64,000 nt of DNA, from assembly GCA_018335335.1 (NCBI GenBank), contig JAGXKG010000003.1:41526-105525 (forward strand), read 5' to 3'. Both the position numbers and the translations under genes were made by a program. This document shows, one piece after another, positions 8,359-18,201 of the stretch. The stretch is from Candidatus Thorarchaeota archaeon (GTDB lineage Archaea; Asgardarchaeota; Thorarchaeia; Thorarchaeales; Thorarchaeaceae). A model generated the notes under the pieces. The model was not told the DNA's origin, searched no databases, and saw only the letters and a list, made by a program, of their open reading frames with translations. Every line of letters starts with the position of its first letter. Position 1 is the first letter of the stretch.

Positions 8359-8997
8359 CTATATTTTTCGAAAGTTATGGATTGTTCCTGTCTCCAGGTT
8401 ATCCCAATGCATCAATTCGAGCTCTGTGGATTGATGATGATCGAAAACTGATTCAGTTATCCCAAGTACATCATGCGGACTGATGCTTTGGCTATGAAGA
8501 TGTTTGATGAAGACAGAGAGTTTCCCCCCGTGTTTGAGAATTCGGTCAAACTCATCCAAGAGGCGTCTATAGGGATCAAGAGTGCCATCGATTCTAAGCA
8601 AGCTGCGAATGATGTCATAAAAGAGGATAAAATCAACAGAATTTTCCTCTAGATTTATGTCGAGCTCGCCGTTTGTTCTCATAGGTGTGATGATGTCATC
8701 AAGATTCATGATGGAGGCTCTGCGCATCAGTTCATCTATGGCTGAGTGTTTCTTGTCAAGGGCGTAGACAGTACCCTTTCTCCCGACTACTCCTGCAGCT
8801 GGGATTGTGTAATTGCCCACTCTGCAACCGAAATCGAGCACGACATTCCTTGGTTGTAAACCTATCCTTCGGAAGAGGTCTTTTCCCATCTTAGTATACC
8901 ATTTCAGGACATCTGAGCCAATAGAAAGAGAACCCAGAATGTTCTTCTCAAGAGCTTCCTGAGTTTCGAGTTCTTTGTCACTCTTTTTGTTGTTCAT
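8359..8997 (-). CDS. Class I SAM-dependent methyltransferase
   Basis: A 212-residue soluble methyltransferase. Motif I reads VVLDFGCRVGNYTIPAAG, followed by GTVYALDKK at the end of strand 2, where the acidic residue would bind the ribose of SAM, and DFILFYDI at motif IV. The usual G-x-G is changed to CRVG, which is seen in some relatives. The substrate is not evident. It is on the same strand as the membrane methyltransferase gene, which starts 26 bp beyond its end, so the two may form an operon; both face away from the receptor-like gene at 9179. Confidence 0.8.
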   Translation of the reverse strand: MNNKKSDKELETQEALEKNILGSLSIGSDVLKWYTKMGKDLFRRIGLQPRNVVLDFGCRVGNYTIPAAGVVGRKGTVYALDKKHSAIDELMRRASIMNLDDIITPMRTNGELDINLEENSVDFILFYDIIRSLLRIDGTLDPYRRLLDEFDRILKHGGKLSVFIKHLHSQSISPHDVLGITESVFDHHQSTELELMHWDNLETGTIHNFRKI

Positions 8998-9178
8998 TCT
9001 CTACACTTTCCGATCTTCAGCGATCAAATCATTTTCATATTCGAACTTCTCAAGCATGTTTCTAAACGATTCGGAAAAACGAAATAGGTACACATAGGAA
9101 AAGGTTTTGTTCCATTTTGAATGCTTTTGCAATCCGTAGTTGAAGCTAGCCATTGTTATAGTGTTACGGGGTGTTTGA

Positions 9179-12100
9179 ATGATCCAAAACAAATTCAATC
9201 TTGTCATGGCATTCGTTCTTATTTCTGTTTTTGTGGGCTCGCCGCTTCTCCAATCCAGTGGAATGAGTCCAGAATGTTTTGAAAGCGACTTTTCGTATAC
9301 CCCGGATGGTCCGCGATCCATTACCAATACGATGAACCCGGAAAATGCCCCCAGAAACATATCAAGGAGAACTCCTAATCATAACCTTCTTGCTGAATCT
9401 TCAACAGAGAATGAAGAAGTTGTTGAAGAAGGTGTCCTAAATGCTCTAGATGTGGAACAAAGGGGCTATACAACTCCTGGCATCTTAGCTGGTCGGACTG
9501 ATACCGGGATAGGTACATCCTATGCAATTCCCCTTGATGAGGAACATGATTGGATTGCAAGCATGGCTGAGCTAGAGGTATGGAATCTTACAAGATTATA
9601 TGCTGTAAATGGCAGTTTCATTGACGGAATTCCAGGGCCAAATGTGAATCCCAATGGAAGTGTATCATATCGTCCCTTTGGCTGGGATGCTACAAGCTAT
9701 GAACCTGAAGGATATAATCAGACACAGGTTGCAGCGTATGACGATGGTGACACAGGGTACGTTGTTGTTGAAAATCAAGGTGAGAGAAAAGGACAGAATA
9801 ATTGGCAGGTACATGCTGCTGGTACCTATGTAGTCTGGAATCAGACGCTTAGAAACCTCGATGACGTAGATGAGGCCTTCTTATCTTTTAGGTACTTGTA
9901 CCTCAGAGGTCCTTTAGGAGATTTGTCCCAAGGCTCGTGTTCCATAAAAGTTCTGATAGACGATACCACTATCTGGAATCTAAGTCTTCTCGATCTTGGT
10001 GCAAGGGGAGAGTGGAATAGCACCGGCCGAATACCACTAAATCTGACGGGTTTTAGTAATTCTGCTAATTTGAAAATTGGGCTATTCATAGATGAAACCA
10101 TGGAATTGAAGCCCGAGGACCAAGGGATAGAAAATGCTGTATATATCACGACATACCTTGATGATTTATCACTCTACGCGAAGAAACCCCCCTCATTTTC
10201 CGAAGTATCTCTGGAATATAAAGTCGGACAGAATACGACATCTGTGACAGGTAGCAACGGGGAAGGATCTGCTTTGATTAGTTTTGAGGATTACATCACA
10301 TCCGGCCCTGTTGATGTTGCTGTTACGTCAAATACTTCTGTTTCTTTCTTGCACCAACCGAGATTACTCTCTCATAAATTTGATAATTCTAGCTGGACAA
10401 CTGATTTCGAGGAAAAAGGTGTAGCTTATTCTATATCTGTTAATCGAAGTTCCAATTTGACACTCTATACGTATCTTGGAACTCGAGAAGAATACGAAAA
10501 TTTCTCACTTGTTTTGTATCATCCAATCGATTGGATGGATGCTAGAGTATACGACCCATTCCTCGCTGAGCTGTCAGACCAATGCATTGTCCAAGAGGGT
10601 CGACTAGAGGTTCCCGAGTCCGTTTTGACCCGTCTTGGATGGTGGCTCATCACCTTTCGCTCGCCCAACTACGCTGAGTCGCTCTCTCCACAGATTTGGA
10701 ATGACAAAGAGTCGTACTGGTCTAACACAACATCATATGCTACCGGAAACCTAACAAGAGCACTGGCATCCCTGGGAAGTGAACATACAGTAGATTCAAG
10801 CTTGGAAGATCTGTATTTTAGGTGGAAAATGCCCAACGGGACAATCTGGTATAATACTACAATTGATTCTAGTAGTCCAGCTTCTATACACACGCAAGGG
10901 CTGAGGCTTGCTGGTTCCAATACTACTGCTGGTCAATGGAGGATTGAACTATTCTGGACTAACGGCACGGAAATCGCTCTGAGTTCCATGTCTTTTACTC
11001 TCCGTCATGAACTGACAATCGAACCTGTCCAAGCTATCATTGAAACGGAAGTCGGTGAGACGATTAATGTTCTTGTTAGATTACATGATGCTGACAATGG
11101 AGATTTAGTCATGAGTGGTCCAACCATTGTGACAATGGAGTGGGCTGAATCCACATTCGAATTTGTTCCAAATATCCTTAGGAACTGGTGGGAGGCCAGT
11201 GTAGACACATCATTGCGACCTGCTGGCACTTACACGATGAATGCCTCTGTTTCATCTCCCTATTTCTGGAGTACATACTGTACAATTGAACTCAAATCGG
11301 TGTTTTCTACAAACTTGGACCCCCCTGACGGCCCAGTTGAGCCTCTTGTATTTGGCAGGTCACATTCCTTCACGTTTGCATACTCGCTCAAACTGAATGG
11401 TAGCGACGTTAGTAGAGCAGATGTTTCAGTTTCGGAGTTTGGAACGGGAGATTACGAAGTTACGGAAGCAGAAAATGGTGTTTACAATCTGACAATTACC
11501 CCTGAATCCCTCGGGAATCAGAGCTTGGCTTTGACTTTCGACAAGGAGGGTTGTGAATCCCAGCAATATATTTTCACGTATCTTGTTGTGAGAGTTCCCA
11601 TCCAAGTCTCAATTGAGTCCTCTCTTGTCGGAGTTGAAGGCGAATCTCTTGATTTGGAGATACAAGTAACAGAATCTGATACTGGCGAACCAGTTACAAA
11701 CGCTTCTGTTGTATACGGAATTTTCCCTGCAGTAGGAGACCCCATAAAAACTGGGAACGCAGAGGAGACTTCGCCGGGTTTGTATGTAGCCACCGTTACT
11801 GTTCCTACTTCCACCTCTAGTGGATACAAACTGCGAGTGCAAGTTGAAAAGGCGAATTTCGAGACCGTTGACGATTTCAGCGCAGATTTCGTGTCCCTTG
11901 TAAATCAGCAAGCCCGGCTGGTCTATTATGGCACCCGTATTGGTGGCATATTGGCTTTTCTAGCAATATCCGGGGTTGTGTATACACTCTATCGTAGGAA
12001 GAAGAAGGCTGAATACCAAGAAGCTCTGGTTGTTAAACGCCGCTTTGAGGACGCTAGTGATTTGATAGGAATCATCGTTCTGCACAAAGATAGCGGTCTA

Positions 12101-12700
12101 CCTGTATATTCCAAGATTCTCAAAGGCGGTTTTGATGAAAGTGTAATCTCTGCATTCATTACTGCTATCAGCCATTTCAGATCAGAATTTGATTCTGAAA
12201 GCATGGAGGCAAAATGGAAAATATTGCCTATTTCAGATATTATTCGTGCAGTAGAAACTGAAAACCTGATTTGTGCATTTATCACTGTTAGCAAACCTTC
12301 CGAAATCCAAGAAGATAGGATGGAGCAATTTGCAGTTGCTGTTGGTGATGCTATTGACGATTTATACGAGGATAGACCGACTAAAGCCGAAGATGAAAGC
12401 GTAACGAATCTTATTGATACCTTGTTCGATAGCACTTTAGATGGTCATCTCTTGAAATACTACAAGCGCGGCACATCTGAGGAGTTCCCTGGTAGATACA
12501 AGTGCTTGGAAGAAGTTCTGGAAGCAACGGAGAGCCATTGTGCGAAACCAAGCTATCTTGCAAGAAGCATGTCAAAGTGCGGTGTGAATGAGCCGAAAGC
12601 AAGCAAACTTGTGATGGAGGCAATCGATAGGGATCTGCTGGTTTCCTGTCAACCAGATGAAGCTAACGACCATTCATTTGCATTAGACTGGGAGCTCTAG
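9179..12700 (+). CDS. Receptor-like membrane protein with cytosolic longin-like domain
   Basis: A 1173-residue single-pass protein. Residues 1-28 form a signal peptide (LVMAFVLISVFVGSPLL). The large outer part is rich in N-glycosylation-type sites and has Ig-like beta segments, e.g. VGVEGESLDLEIQVTESDTG near residue 820. A transmembrane helix lies at about 920-940 (IGGILAFLAISGVVYTLYRR), with a basic stop-transfer. The cytosolic part (about 960-1065) starts LIGIIVLHKDSGLPVYSKIL and continues with ESVISAFITAISHFRSEF and ENLICAFITVSKPSE; this strand-strand-helix-strand order is that of longin/roadblock-like domains, which bind small GTPases or act in trafficking. A C-terminal segment (about 1090-1160) may be a winged helix. 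It stands alone, divergent from the methyltransferase genes. Confidence 0.75.
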   Translation: MIQNKFNLVMAFVLISVFVGSPLLQSSGMSPECFESDFSYTPDGPRSITNTMNPENAPRNISRRTPNHNLLAESSTENEEVVEEGVLNALDVEQRGYTTPGILAGRTDTGIGTSYAIPLDEEHDWIASMAELEVWNLTRLYAVNGSFIDGIPGPNVNPNGSVSYRPFGWDATSYEPEGYNQTQVAAYDDGDTGYVVVENQGERKGQNNWQVHAAGTYVVWNQTLRNLDDVDEAFLSFRYLYLRGPLGDLSQGSCSIKVLIDDTTIWNLSLLDLGARGEWNSTGRIPLNLTGFSNSANLKIGLFIDETMELKPEDQGIENAVYITTYLDDLSLYAKKPPSFSEVSLEYKVGQNTTSVTGSNGEGSALISFEDYITSGPVDVAVTSNTSVSFLHQPRLLSHKFDNSSWTTDFEEKGVAYSISVNRSSNLTLYTYLGTREEYENFSLVLYHPIDWMDARVYDPFLAELSDQCIVQEGRLEVPESVLTRLGWWLITFRSPNYAESLSPQIWNDKESYWSNTTSYATGNLTRALASLGSEHTVDSSLEDLYFRWKMPNGTIWYNTTIDSSSPASIHTQGLRLAGSNTTAGQWRIELFWTNGTEIALSSMSFTLRHELTIEPVQAIIETEVGETINVLVRLHDADNGDLVMSGPTIVTMEWAESTFEFVPNILRNWWEASVDTSLRPAGTYTMNASVSSPYFWSTYCTIELKSVFSTNLDPPDGPVEPLVFGRSHSFTFAYSLKLNGSDVSRADVSVSEFGTGDYEVTEAENGVYNLTITPESLGNQSLALTFDKEGCESQQYIFTYLVVRVPIQVSIESSLVGVEGESLDLEIQVTESDTGEPVTNASVVYGIFPAVGDPIKTGNAEETSPGLYVATVTVPTSTSSGYKLRVQVEKANFETVDDFSADFVSLVNQQARLVYYGTRIGGILAFLAISGVVYTLYRRKKKAEYQEALVVKRRFEDASDLIGIIVLHKDSGLPVYSKILKGGFDESVISAFITAISHFRSEFDSESMEAKWKILPISDIIRAVETENLICAFITVSKPSEIQEDRMEQFAVAVGDAIDDLYEDRPTKAEDESVTNLIDTLFDSTLDGHLLKYYKRGTSEEFPGRYKCLEEVLEATESHCAKPSYLARSMSKCGVNEPKASKLVMEAIDRDLLVSCQPDEANDHSFALDWEL

Positions 12701-12783
12701 TGTCAAATATCAAGATCTGAGTGGCTCTCTGCAACCAATCAAGAAGGGCATGCAATTAGAACCCCATCTTAAGCGTGAACCAC

Positions 12784-13449
12784 CTATTGAGAATGGAAAA
12801 ACTTGGTTAAGCTCTGTATGATTCTGTCCATAATCTCAAGGAGCTCCAGTGGGTTTGTAGATACCTCCATTCCGTGGTTTGCCCCCTCGATAACCAAGCT
12901 ATCTCCCCCTGTTGATTCTACTAGTTCGGATAGCAACTCCTTGTCGTAGTATGGATCCTCCGTTCCAATCACAAACAACGAATCTGGTGTATAATCATTC
13001 AGTGCTTTCTGTATGTCCGGCAAAAGAATGAGTGGTGTATGCCAAATGAATTTGGAATCTCGTGCATCAGGAAATTCCTCTAGAATATTGGCCAAAGCAA
13101 TGGTGCCGAGTGATTTTCCTACAATACAGCAAAGCTGTTCATCCAGCTGTTGTTGTGCAGTGGTATATGCTGCGACAACATCATCTTTCAACCACTCCAT
13201 TTTTGCTTCTTGGCTTCTATTCTCAAAGTTGGGATTATCCATGTAGTCATAGTTGATGTTCAGGACATTGATTCCCATGTAGAGAAGAAAGCGATTAGTG
13301 TAATATAGAAGGGGTGCTTGAGTTGTGTATCCTCTACCCGGAAAGGTAATTGCATATCTGTCGGTATCCGTTTTCAGTCGAAGATATTCATTCGGCACTT
13401 TGCCAACATGTCCTTCTATATTGAGCTCTTCAAATGAATACATTGACAA
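12784..13449 (-). CDS. Alpha/beta hydrolase
   Basis: A 221-residue alpha/beta-hydrolase-fold protein. The nucleophile elbow is CCIVGKSLGTIALANIL (G-x-S-x-G), the acid is probably in VIGTEDPYYD, and the catalytic histidine is in IEGANHGMEV. These are the classical triad positions, so an esterase or similar activity is likely; the substrate is unknown. The start is TTG 13449 or ATG 13443; AAGGAG lies just ahead and serves either. The site sits right after the stop of the M20 peptidase gene, 9 bp upstream, so the two are one operon. Confidence 0.82.
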   Translation of the reverse strand: MSMYSFEELNIEGHVGKVPNEYLRLKTDTDRYAITFPGRGYTTQAPLLYYTNRFLLYMGINVLNINYDYMDNPNFENRSQEAKMEWLKDDVVAAYTTAQQQLDEQLCCIVGKSLGTIALANILEEFPDARDSKFIWHTPLILLPDIQKALNDYTPDSLFVIGTEDPYYDKELLSELVESTGGDSLVIEGANHGMEVSTNPLELLEIMDRIIQSLTKFFHSQ

Positions 13450-13458
13450 TCAACTCCT

Positions 13459-14799
13459 TCAAGTCAAGAATCCCTTGGCTATCAGCATATAAGACTGTGC
13501 GGTTAACCCAACGCTCCCCAAGGGAACTCGCTCGTTGGTACCATGAATCAGCCCAAGCAGCTCACCCATATCAAGAGTATCATCGAAGAGGCTGAAACCA
13601 TAAGCTTGGGTTCCGAATTCATTTCGGAAAAAACGACAGTCGGTTACGCCTGGCATTAGCATTGGCACTAGCTTACAAGTTGTCCCTTTCAATTGTTTTA
13701 CACTACGTTCCATCTGCTTCACCAGTGGCGATTCGACTTCACTTGCATTTCCATACGAAGGCTCCGAACCCGCTTCTTTCGGAAGTGGTCCAACATCGGT
13801 CTCTTCAGCAAGTGGACCTAAAGCTTTCTTGAGATGTTCGTGTACGTATTGCGCATTCTGCCCTGGAAGTGTACGTATATCTATGTCCACGTAAGCACCT
13901 CCGGCTACGACATTCACCTTGGTTCCTCCCTGGCATAAGTTTGGTGAGATAGTCATTCTGCTGAGTGCATGAAGTATCTTCGCTTGCGCAAGATTGTCCT
14001 TGCTGGCCATTTCAATAAGCCGTGGAAGCAGACTCTCTCTTCTGAGTAGCCATTTCTGTGTACTTCCAATTGGCATATTCTCGATAAGAACATCGAGAAA
14101 CTCGGTAGTCAGCGGTGGTTGATACTCTTTCAGTCGGCGAACTGCATCCGCCATTTTCACAACTGCATTCTCCGATTTGAAAGGCATAGACCCATGTTGT
14201 TCTTCTCCTTTGAAATTCAGTCGCAACCAGGTCGCCCCCTTTTCTCCATATGCGAATACGAATCTGTTTTCTCCTATTGGATGCCCCCCGGTTTCTGTTA
14301 TCAGATAGTCCACTTTGACCTTCTCTGGATAGTTCTTAACCATATATCCTGCACCATATTGTCCAGCTGCTTCTTCATCGGAAACGACTAGGAATTTCAG
14401 ATCTCCTTTCGGCTGAAATCCTTCATCATATAGGTGTGCGAAGACGGCAGCTTGAGTTGCAACTATGTAAAGCATGTCCAGTGTTCCTCTTCCCCATATA
14501 CAACCATCTTCGATTTTACCCGAAAATGGCGGGACTTCCCACTTAGATGGATCTTCGACAGGTACCACATCTACATGAGCTGGGCCGAACATCAGGCTTG
14601 GGCCTTGTCCCGTACCTTCAATTGTGCAAAGAAGATTACCCCGATTTGTATCAGTCTTAAAAATCTCAGTTTCACTCCCGTATGATTGTAGGTAGCGATT
14701 CACGCTCTTGATTGATTTCATCTCATTTCCTGGAGGATTAACACACTTGTTCTTGACCAGTTCCTGAATGAGCTCAATAGATTCCTCTCGTAAAGACAT
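13459..14799 (-). CDS. M20-family metallopeptidase/deacylase
   Basis: A 446-residue member of the ArgE/DapE/ACY1/CPG2 family of two-zinc hydrolases that cut N-acyl amino acids or small peptides. Metal and catalytic residues are seen in order: GPAHVDVVPV (His ligand and Asp), GRGTLDML (bridging Asp), VSDEEAAGQYG (catalytic Glu-Glu pair), and ITETGG (ligand). The dimerisation lid domain fits the middle. The last ligand His is probably in LIHGTNERVPLG. The alpha/beta hydrolase gene follows in the same operon. It is divergent from the MFS transporter gene, with about 94 bp between the starts. Confidence 0.87.
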   Translation of the reverse strand: MSLREESIELIQELVKNKCVNPPGNEMKSIKSVNRYLQSYGSETEIFKTDTNRGNLLCTIEGTGQGPSLMFGPAHVDVVPVEDPSKWEVPPFSGKIEDGCIWGRGTLDMLYIVATQAAVFAHLYDEGFQPKGDLKFLVVSDEEAAGQYGAGYMVKNYPEKVKVDYLITETGGHPIGENRFVFAYGEKGATWLRLNFKGEEQHGSMPFKSENAVVKMADAVRRLKEYQPPLTTEFLDVLIENMPIGSTQKWLLRRESLLPRLIEMASKDNLAQAKILHALSRMTISPNLCQGGTKVNVVAGGAYVDIDIRTLPGQNAQYVHEHLKKALGPLAEETDVGPLPKEAGSEPSYGNASEVESPLVKQMERSVKQLKGTTCKLVPMLMPGVTDCRFFRNEFGTQAYGFSLFDDTLDMGELLGLIHGTNERVPLGSVGLTAQSYMLIAKGFLT

Positions 14800-14893
14800 G
14801 GTTCATCGCACACTCCATTTCGACGTATTGTGCTAATATTCGTTAAGGGTACTCCCCCACAGCTTAAGTAGGAGTTATAGATATCGCCTGTTT

Positions 14894-16141
14894 ATGTCGG
14901 AACAAGTCCATGGCAATCAATACAACGTTTGGGAAGACTATTACCTCCTCATCCAAGGTGTATTCTATTTTGCACAAGGAGTAGCAATGGGGGCTCTGTT
15001 CTTCCTGACAGCATTCTTAGATTATCTGTCAGTAGGCCCCTTCCAACGAATCGTCGTACAAGCGGTTATATGGTTGCCATGGTATCTGAAGATTGTATTT
15101 GGCGTTCTTTCTGACAATTTCCCACTGGCCGGCTACGGCAGAAGAAAACCGTATATATTCATGGCGGGGTTGTTCGGAGTCATTGGATGGGTTACTCTTC
15201 CACTGCATACCGTCTTTACTCCACTGCTTTTGGTTTCAGGCATCCTCGCCTCGCTCGGAACAAGCATGAGCGATGCCACGATTGATGCTCTGGCTGTGGA
15301 TATCACTCCGCCCAAAAGACGTGGTACTATGCAAGGAGTCTCATGGGGTTCACGTGGTCTGGGTGTTGGCATAGCTGGTGTAGTGGTGGGCATGCTGGCG
15401 GATCAGAACCTCTGGGTACAAATATTCGCTGTACCGGGCCTTATCGTAAGTGGGGCAACCTTTCTTGTCCTCCTCTTCGAAGAACGGCCTTTGCCATCTG
15501 ATTTTGAGAGAGTTCCTATGAGTACTTACACTGGAGTGCTGAAACAGAGAAATGTCATAGTCTGTATACTGTTTCAGATGCTCGCAGGAGCAGGGATTGC
15601 TATCCTCAGTATACTACAAACATTCCTGGAGGAAGGGCTAGGCTTCACCAACACTACGATTGGTATCGTTTTTGCGATATTTTCGGCAGGCATGTTCATT
15701 GGTGCAGTTGTTTTTGGGTTGCTGGGTGATCGGATTGCAGTTAGAGTGACATTGCCCTTCACAGCTCTAGCATACACGGTTGTCATTCTAAGCATTCTAG
15801 CTCTTGACGTTACCATACCGTTGGTTGCTTCTGCGTTCTTCTTCGCAGTTGGTCTGGTGAATGGCGGATATGAGGCCACTCAGATGAGAATCAGTATGGA
15901 TAATTCGCCAGTAGTGGCAGCCGGTACAATGTACAATCTGTACAACAGTATCTCAAATCTCGGCCAAGTCGCCATAGGAGCCATCCTGATTGCGATGTTC
16001 GTAGAGGCCGTTGGGGATTACAGAATCGGATGGCAACTTGCTTGGGTGTTCCTTCTCCTAAGTCTGGTGCCCGGATATCTTCTGGTCAGAAAGAAGAACC
16101 TAGAAACGGAAGATGTGGAGTCCACGGCAAACACTAAATGA
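14894..16141 (+). CDS. Major facilitator transporter, folate-biopterin-transporter-like
   Basis: A 415-residue transporter with about twelve hydrophobic segments. The N-terminal half contains LPWYLKIVFGVLSDNFPLAG followed by GRRKPYIFMAG, which is close to the conserved loop 2-3 of the folate/biopterin transporter (BT1) branch, and DATIDALAVDITPPKRRGTM, similar to the helix 4-5 loop there. Other MFS branches share these loops more loosely, so the substrate call is weak. The nucleoside phosphorylase gene starts 24 bp after the stop, so a nucleoside or base is an alternative substrate. Confidence 0.8.
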   Translation: MSEQVHGNQYNVWEDYYLLIQGVFYFAQGVAMGALFFLTAFLDYLSVGPFQRIVVQAVIWLPWYLKIVFGVLSDNFPLAGYGRRKPYIFMAGLFGVIGWVTLPLHTVFTPLLLVSGILASLGTSMSDATIDALAVDITPPKRRGTMQGVSWGSRGLGVGIAGVVVGMLADQNLWVQIFAVPGLIVSGATFLVLLFEERPLPSDFERVPMSTYTGVLKQRNVIVCILFQMLAGAGIAILSILQTFLEEGLGFTNTTIGIVFAIFSAGMFIGAVVFGLLGDRIAVRVTLPFTALAYTVVILSILALDVTIPLVASAFFFAVGLVNGGYEATQMRISMDNSPVVAAGTMYNLYNSISNLGQVAIGAILIAMFVEAVGDYRIGWQLAWVFLLLSLVPGYLLVRKKNLETEDVESTANTK

Positions 16142-16165
16142 CCAAATTACTCAGCTTCAAGTGTT

Positions 16166-16888
16166 ATGAATTGGCTATCAGACCAAGAATCTGTTGTCAA
16201 ACCTGACCTGTTTGCTGTAGATCTCTCTGCTACCACATCAATAATGTGCTTTGCTCCTCCCGTCTTCATATGTCTATTGAACAGTCTGAACATGGAAGGA
16301 AGTCAGCAAGCCCCTTCAATAGCAGGTTCGCAACAGGGATTGATGAATGATTCAGTTGTTGTCTATGAATGCATGTTTGGATCTCCTGCTGCGGGAATGC
16401 ATATGGAGGCGCTGATTGCTTCGGGTATACGGCGAGTTATCATGGTGGGCGATGCTGGTTCCCTTACGGGCGACTGTAGAATAGGAGATATCCTCCTTCC
16501 AACGTGGGGTATCCGTGAGGAAGGCACATCCTTTCATTACCTAGCCGCAAACAAACGATGTAAACCGTCCATGAATATGATTGATAATATACGAAGAGCA
16601 CTAGATAGCGTAGAATATCGAGAAGGAGGTGTTTGGACGACGGATGCCCCCTTTCGAGAGACCCTTGAGAAAATCACCCGATTCAGGAAGCAAGGTGCAA
16701 TTGCCGTCGAGATGGAGTGTACTGCTTTGATGTCTATTCCCTCGTTTCGAGGGATCCAATTTGCGGCATTATTGACGATTACTGATGAGCTTTTCAGCGG
16801 GAAATGGAATGTGGGTTTCAAATCAGATGAAGTTCAATCAACGAGAGAAAGGATTGCGAAGATAGTTCTCTCAGTTGTACTAGAATGA
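16166..16888 (+). CDS. Nucleoside phosphorylase family protein
   Basis: A 240-residue member of the purine nucleoside/uridine phosphorylase family (PNP_UDP_1), which splits nucleosides with phosphate. Conserved blocks are MFGSPAAGMHMEALIASGI, then VIMVGDAGSL, VWTTDAPFRET, and AIAVEMECTALMSI, where the glutamate binds the ribose. Base specificity cannot be told. The first 25 residues are unlike the family, so the true start may be a little downstream. The tight spacing to the MFS transporter gene suggests uptake and salvage of a nucleoside by one operon. Confidence 0.85.
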   Translation: MNWLSDQESVVKPDLFAVDLSATTSIMCFAPPVFICLLNSLNMEGSQQAPSIAGSQQGLMNDSVVVYECMFGSPAAGMHMEALIASGIRRVIMVGDAGSLTGDCRIGDILLPTWGIREEGTSFHYLAANKRCKPSMNMIDNIRRALDSVEYREGGVWTTDAPFRETLEKITRFRKQGAIAVEMECTALMSIPSFRGIQFAALLTITDELFSGKWNVGFKSDEVQSTRERIAKIVLSVVLE

Positions 16889-16997
16889 TTGTCCCATCTC
16901 GGTTTTGGCCTTCTCCGAATGTCTTATCTTGGTATTCTCGTTATCATGGTGGCGTAAAGATTACGACTGTTTGATACAAAGAACGGGGGATTGACTA

Positions 16998-17891
16998 TTG
17001 CTCACTGAGAACGAATCCATAATCCGATTCTTCAAGGAATTGGGTCTTGAGGTGACAAGCATTGATTTGGGGATTGCGAGTGAACAAGAAAGGAGTTCCA
17101 CGATTCAAATTAGTCGGGATTCCTATCCTGGTGTGGAACCACATTTGGTAACAATTGCAGATATAGCGCGCTGGTTCCCAGAACTCACTTCCTCAGGCGA
17201 TATACGACTTAAGCAACCCCAGCCAGACGTTTCCAACTGCGAGTCCTTAGATATCTACCGTCAATATTGGGAGCAATTGCTTTCTGTAACAGATATCATC
17301 ATGGGGTTCCTTAAGGAATATAGAACACGATTTTCGAGGGGCGAGTATCCAACCACTTCGTGGGCTCATTATTTTATGAACTGGACTCATGAGACTTGGG
17401 ATTCTCGCCGCTTGGAGCCAGCACCAATTGATTCATGGATATGCTATGTTGACCCCTCAATCAGGCCGCATATCAGAGAGCTCAATGAATTTGGACTTAT
17501 TACGCGAGAGAGTTGTTCAGGCCACCCAGATGACCATCCCGCTAGAGAACCTTTCTGGCCCTATGTGATGTTTGAAGAACGAGCCTATCCCGGCATCAGT
17601 GCTCATCTCTTTACTCTTGCTGACATGGCTTGTTGGATACCAACTTATGGCCGTCATGGGTTTGATGTTTCATTGGAGATACCCAGAGACGTAGAACTGA
17701 CGAGAGGAAACATAGAATCTTACTGGAATCAGCTGATTTCCAGTACAAGACAGCTTATGCCTCTCCTTGAGGATTACATATCTACCAGTGGAGTAGATTT
17801 CTACACCAATATGTCTAACCCCTCTCTATTCAGAATGCCTGCAAACTTCCAATGCAAGGATATGTCGACAACAGGAGACTTTAGTCGCTAG
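16998..17891 (+). CDS. Internally duplicated protein of unknown function
   Basis: A 297-residue soluble protein that I do not recognise. It contains two copies of the same unit: residues about 36-110 (SRDSYPGVEPHLVTIADIAR ... DIYRQYWEQLLSVTDIIMGF) and about 190-265 (EERAYPGISAHLFTLADMAC ... NIESYWNQLISSTRQLMPLL). Between them is the block FGLITRESCSGHPDDH, whose Cys/His-rich motif could be a metal or active site. The start is a TTG at 16998 with GGGGGA seven bases ahead. The cysteine motif is present only at the head of the second copy, which suggests that the first copy is structural. It stands alone between the phosphorylase and speA. Confidence 0.7.
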   Translation: MLTENESIIRFFKELGLEVTSIDLGIASEQERSSTIQISRDSYPGVEPHLVTIADIARWFPELTSSGDIRLKQPQPDVSNCESLDIYRQYWEQLLSVTDIIMGFLKEYRTRFSRGEYPTTSWAHYFMNWTHETWDSRRLEPAPIDSWICYVDPSIRPHIRELNEFGLITRESCSGHPDDHPAREPFWPYVMFEERAYPGISAHLFTLADMACWIPTYGRHGFDVSLEIPRDVELTRGNIESYWNQLISSTRQLMPLLEDYISTSGVDFYTNMSNPSLFRMPANFQCKDMSTTGDFSR

Positions 17892-18201
17892 GAAACCAGT
17901 TCCACAGAGTTTTGAACCGTAATTCACTGAAGATTCATCAGTAAACTTGTCTATTCACAACTGGATGTCGAGGAAAACCACTCTGATTTTGCGTATTGAA
18001 ATTTCCTTGTGGACGATAGGCTATGGCTTCTAATAATGTACCCAGACATCATAAAACTGAGCTACTTGAGTTAAGTATGAACCGGAGAATACAACGAAAG
18101 CATTCTAGGTTTATGATATGACCTCTGCAGAAAAGCCCTATCTTGAGTGATAACTCTTACAATATGACACGATTTGAAGTTTATTACTTACTATCGATAT
18201 A
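17892..18201. other. Intergenic region with no gene seen
   Basis: A stretch of 310 bp between the duplicated unknown gene and the arginine decarboxylase gene. I found no small ORF with an SD and no RNA fold. The only signal is an A/T-rich TTTATTAC at 18179-18186, about 20 bases upstream of the TTG at 18202, which could be the TATA box of speA. Confidence 0.5.

Noticed and set aside
9001..9360. Open frame of 119 codons on the minus strand
   Set aside because: It covers the promoter and signal peptide of the receptor-like gene and has no family pattern.
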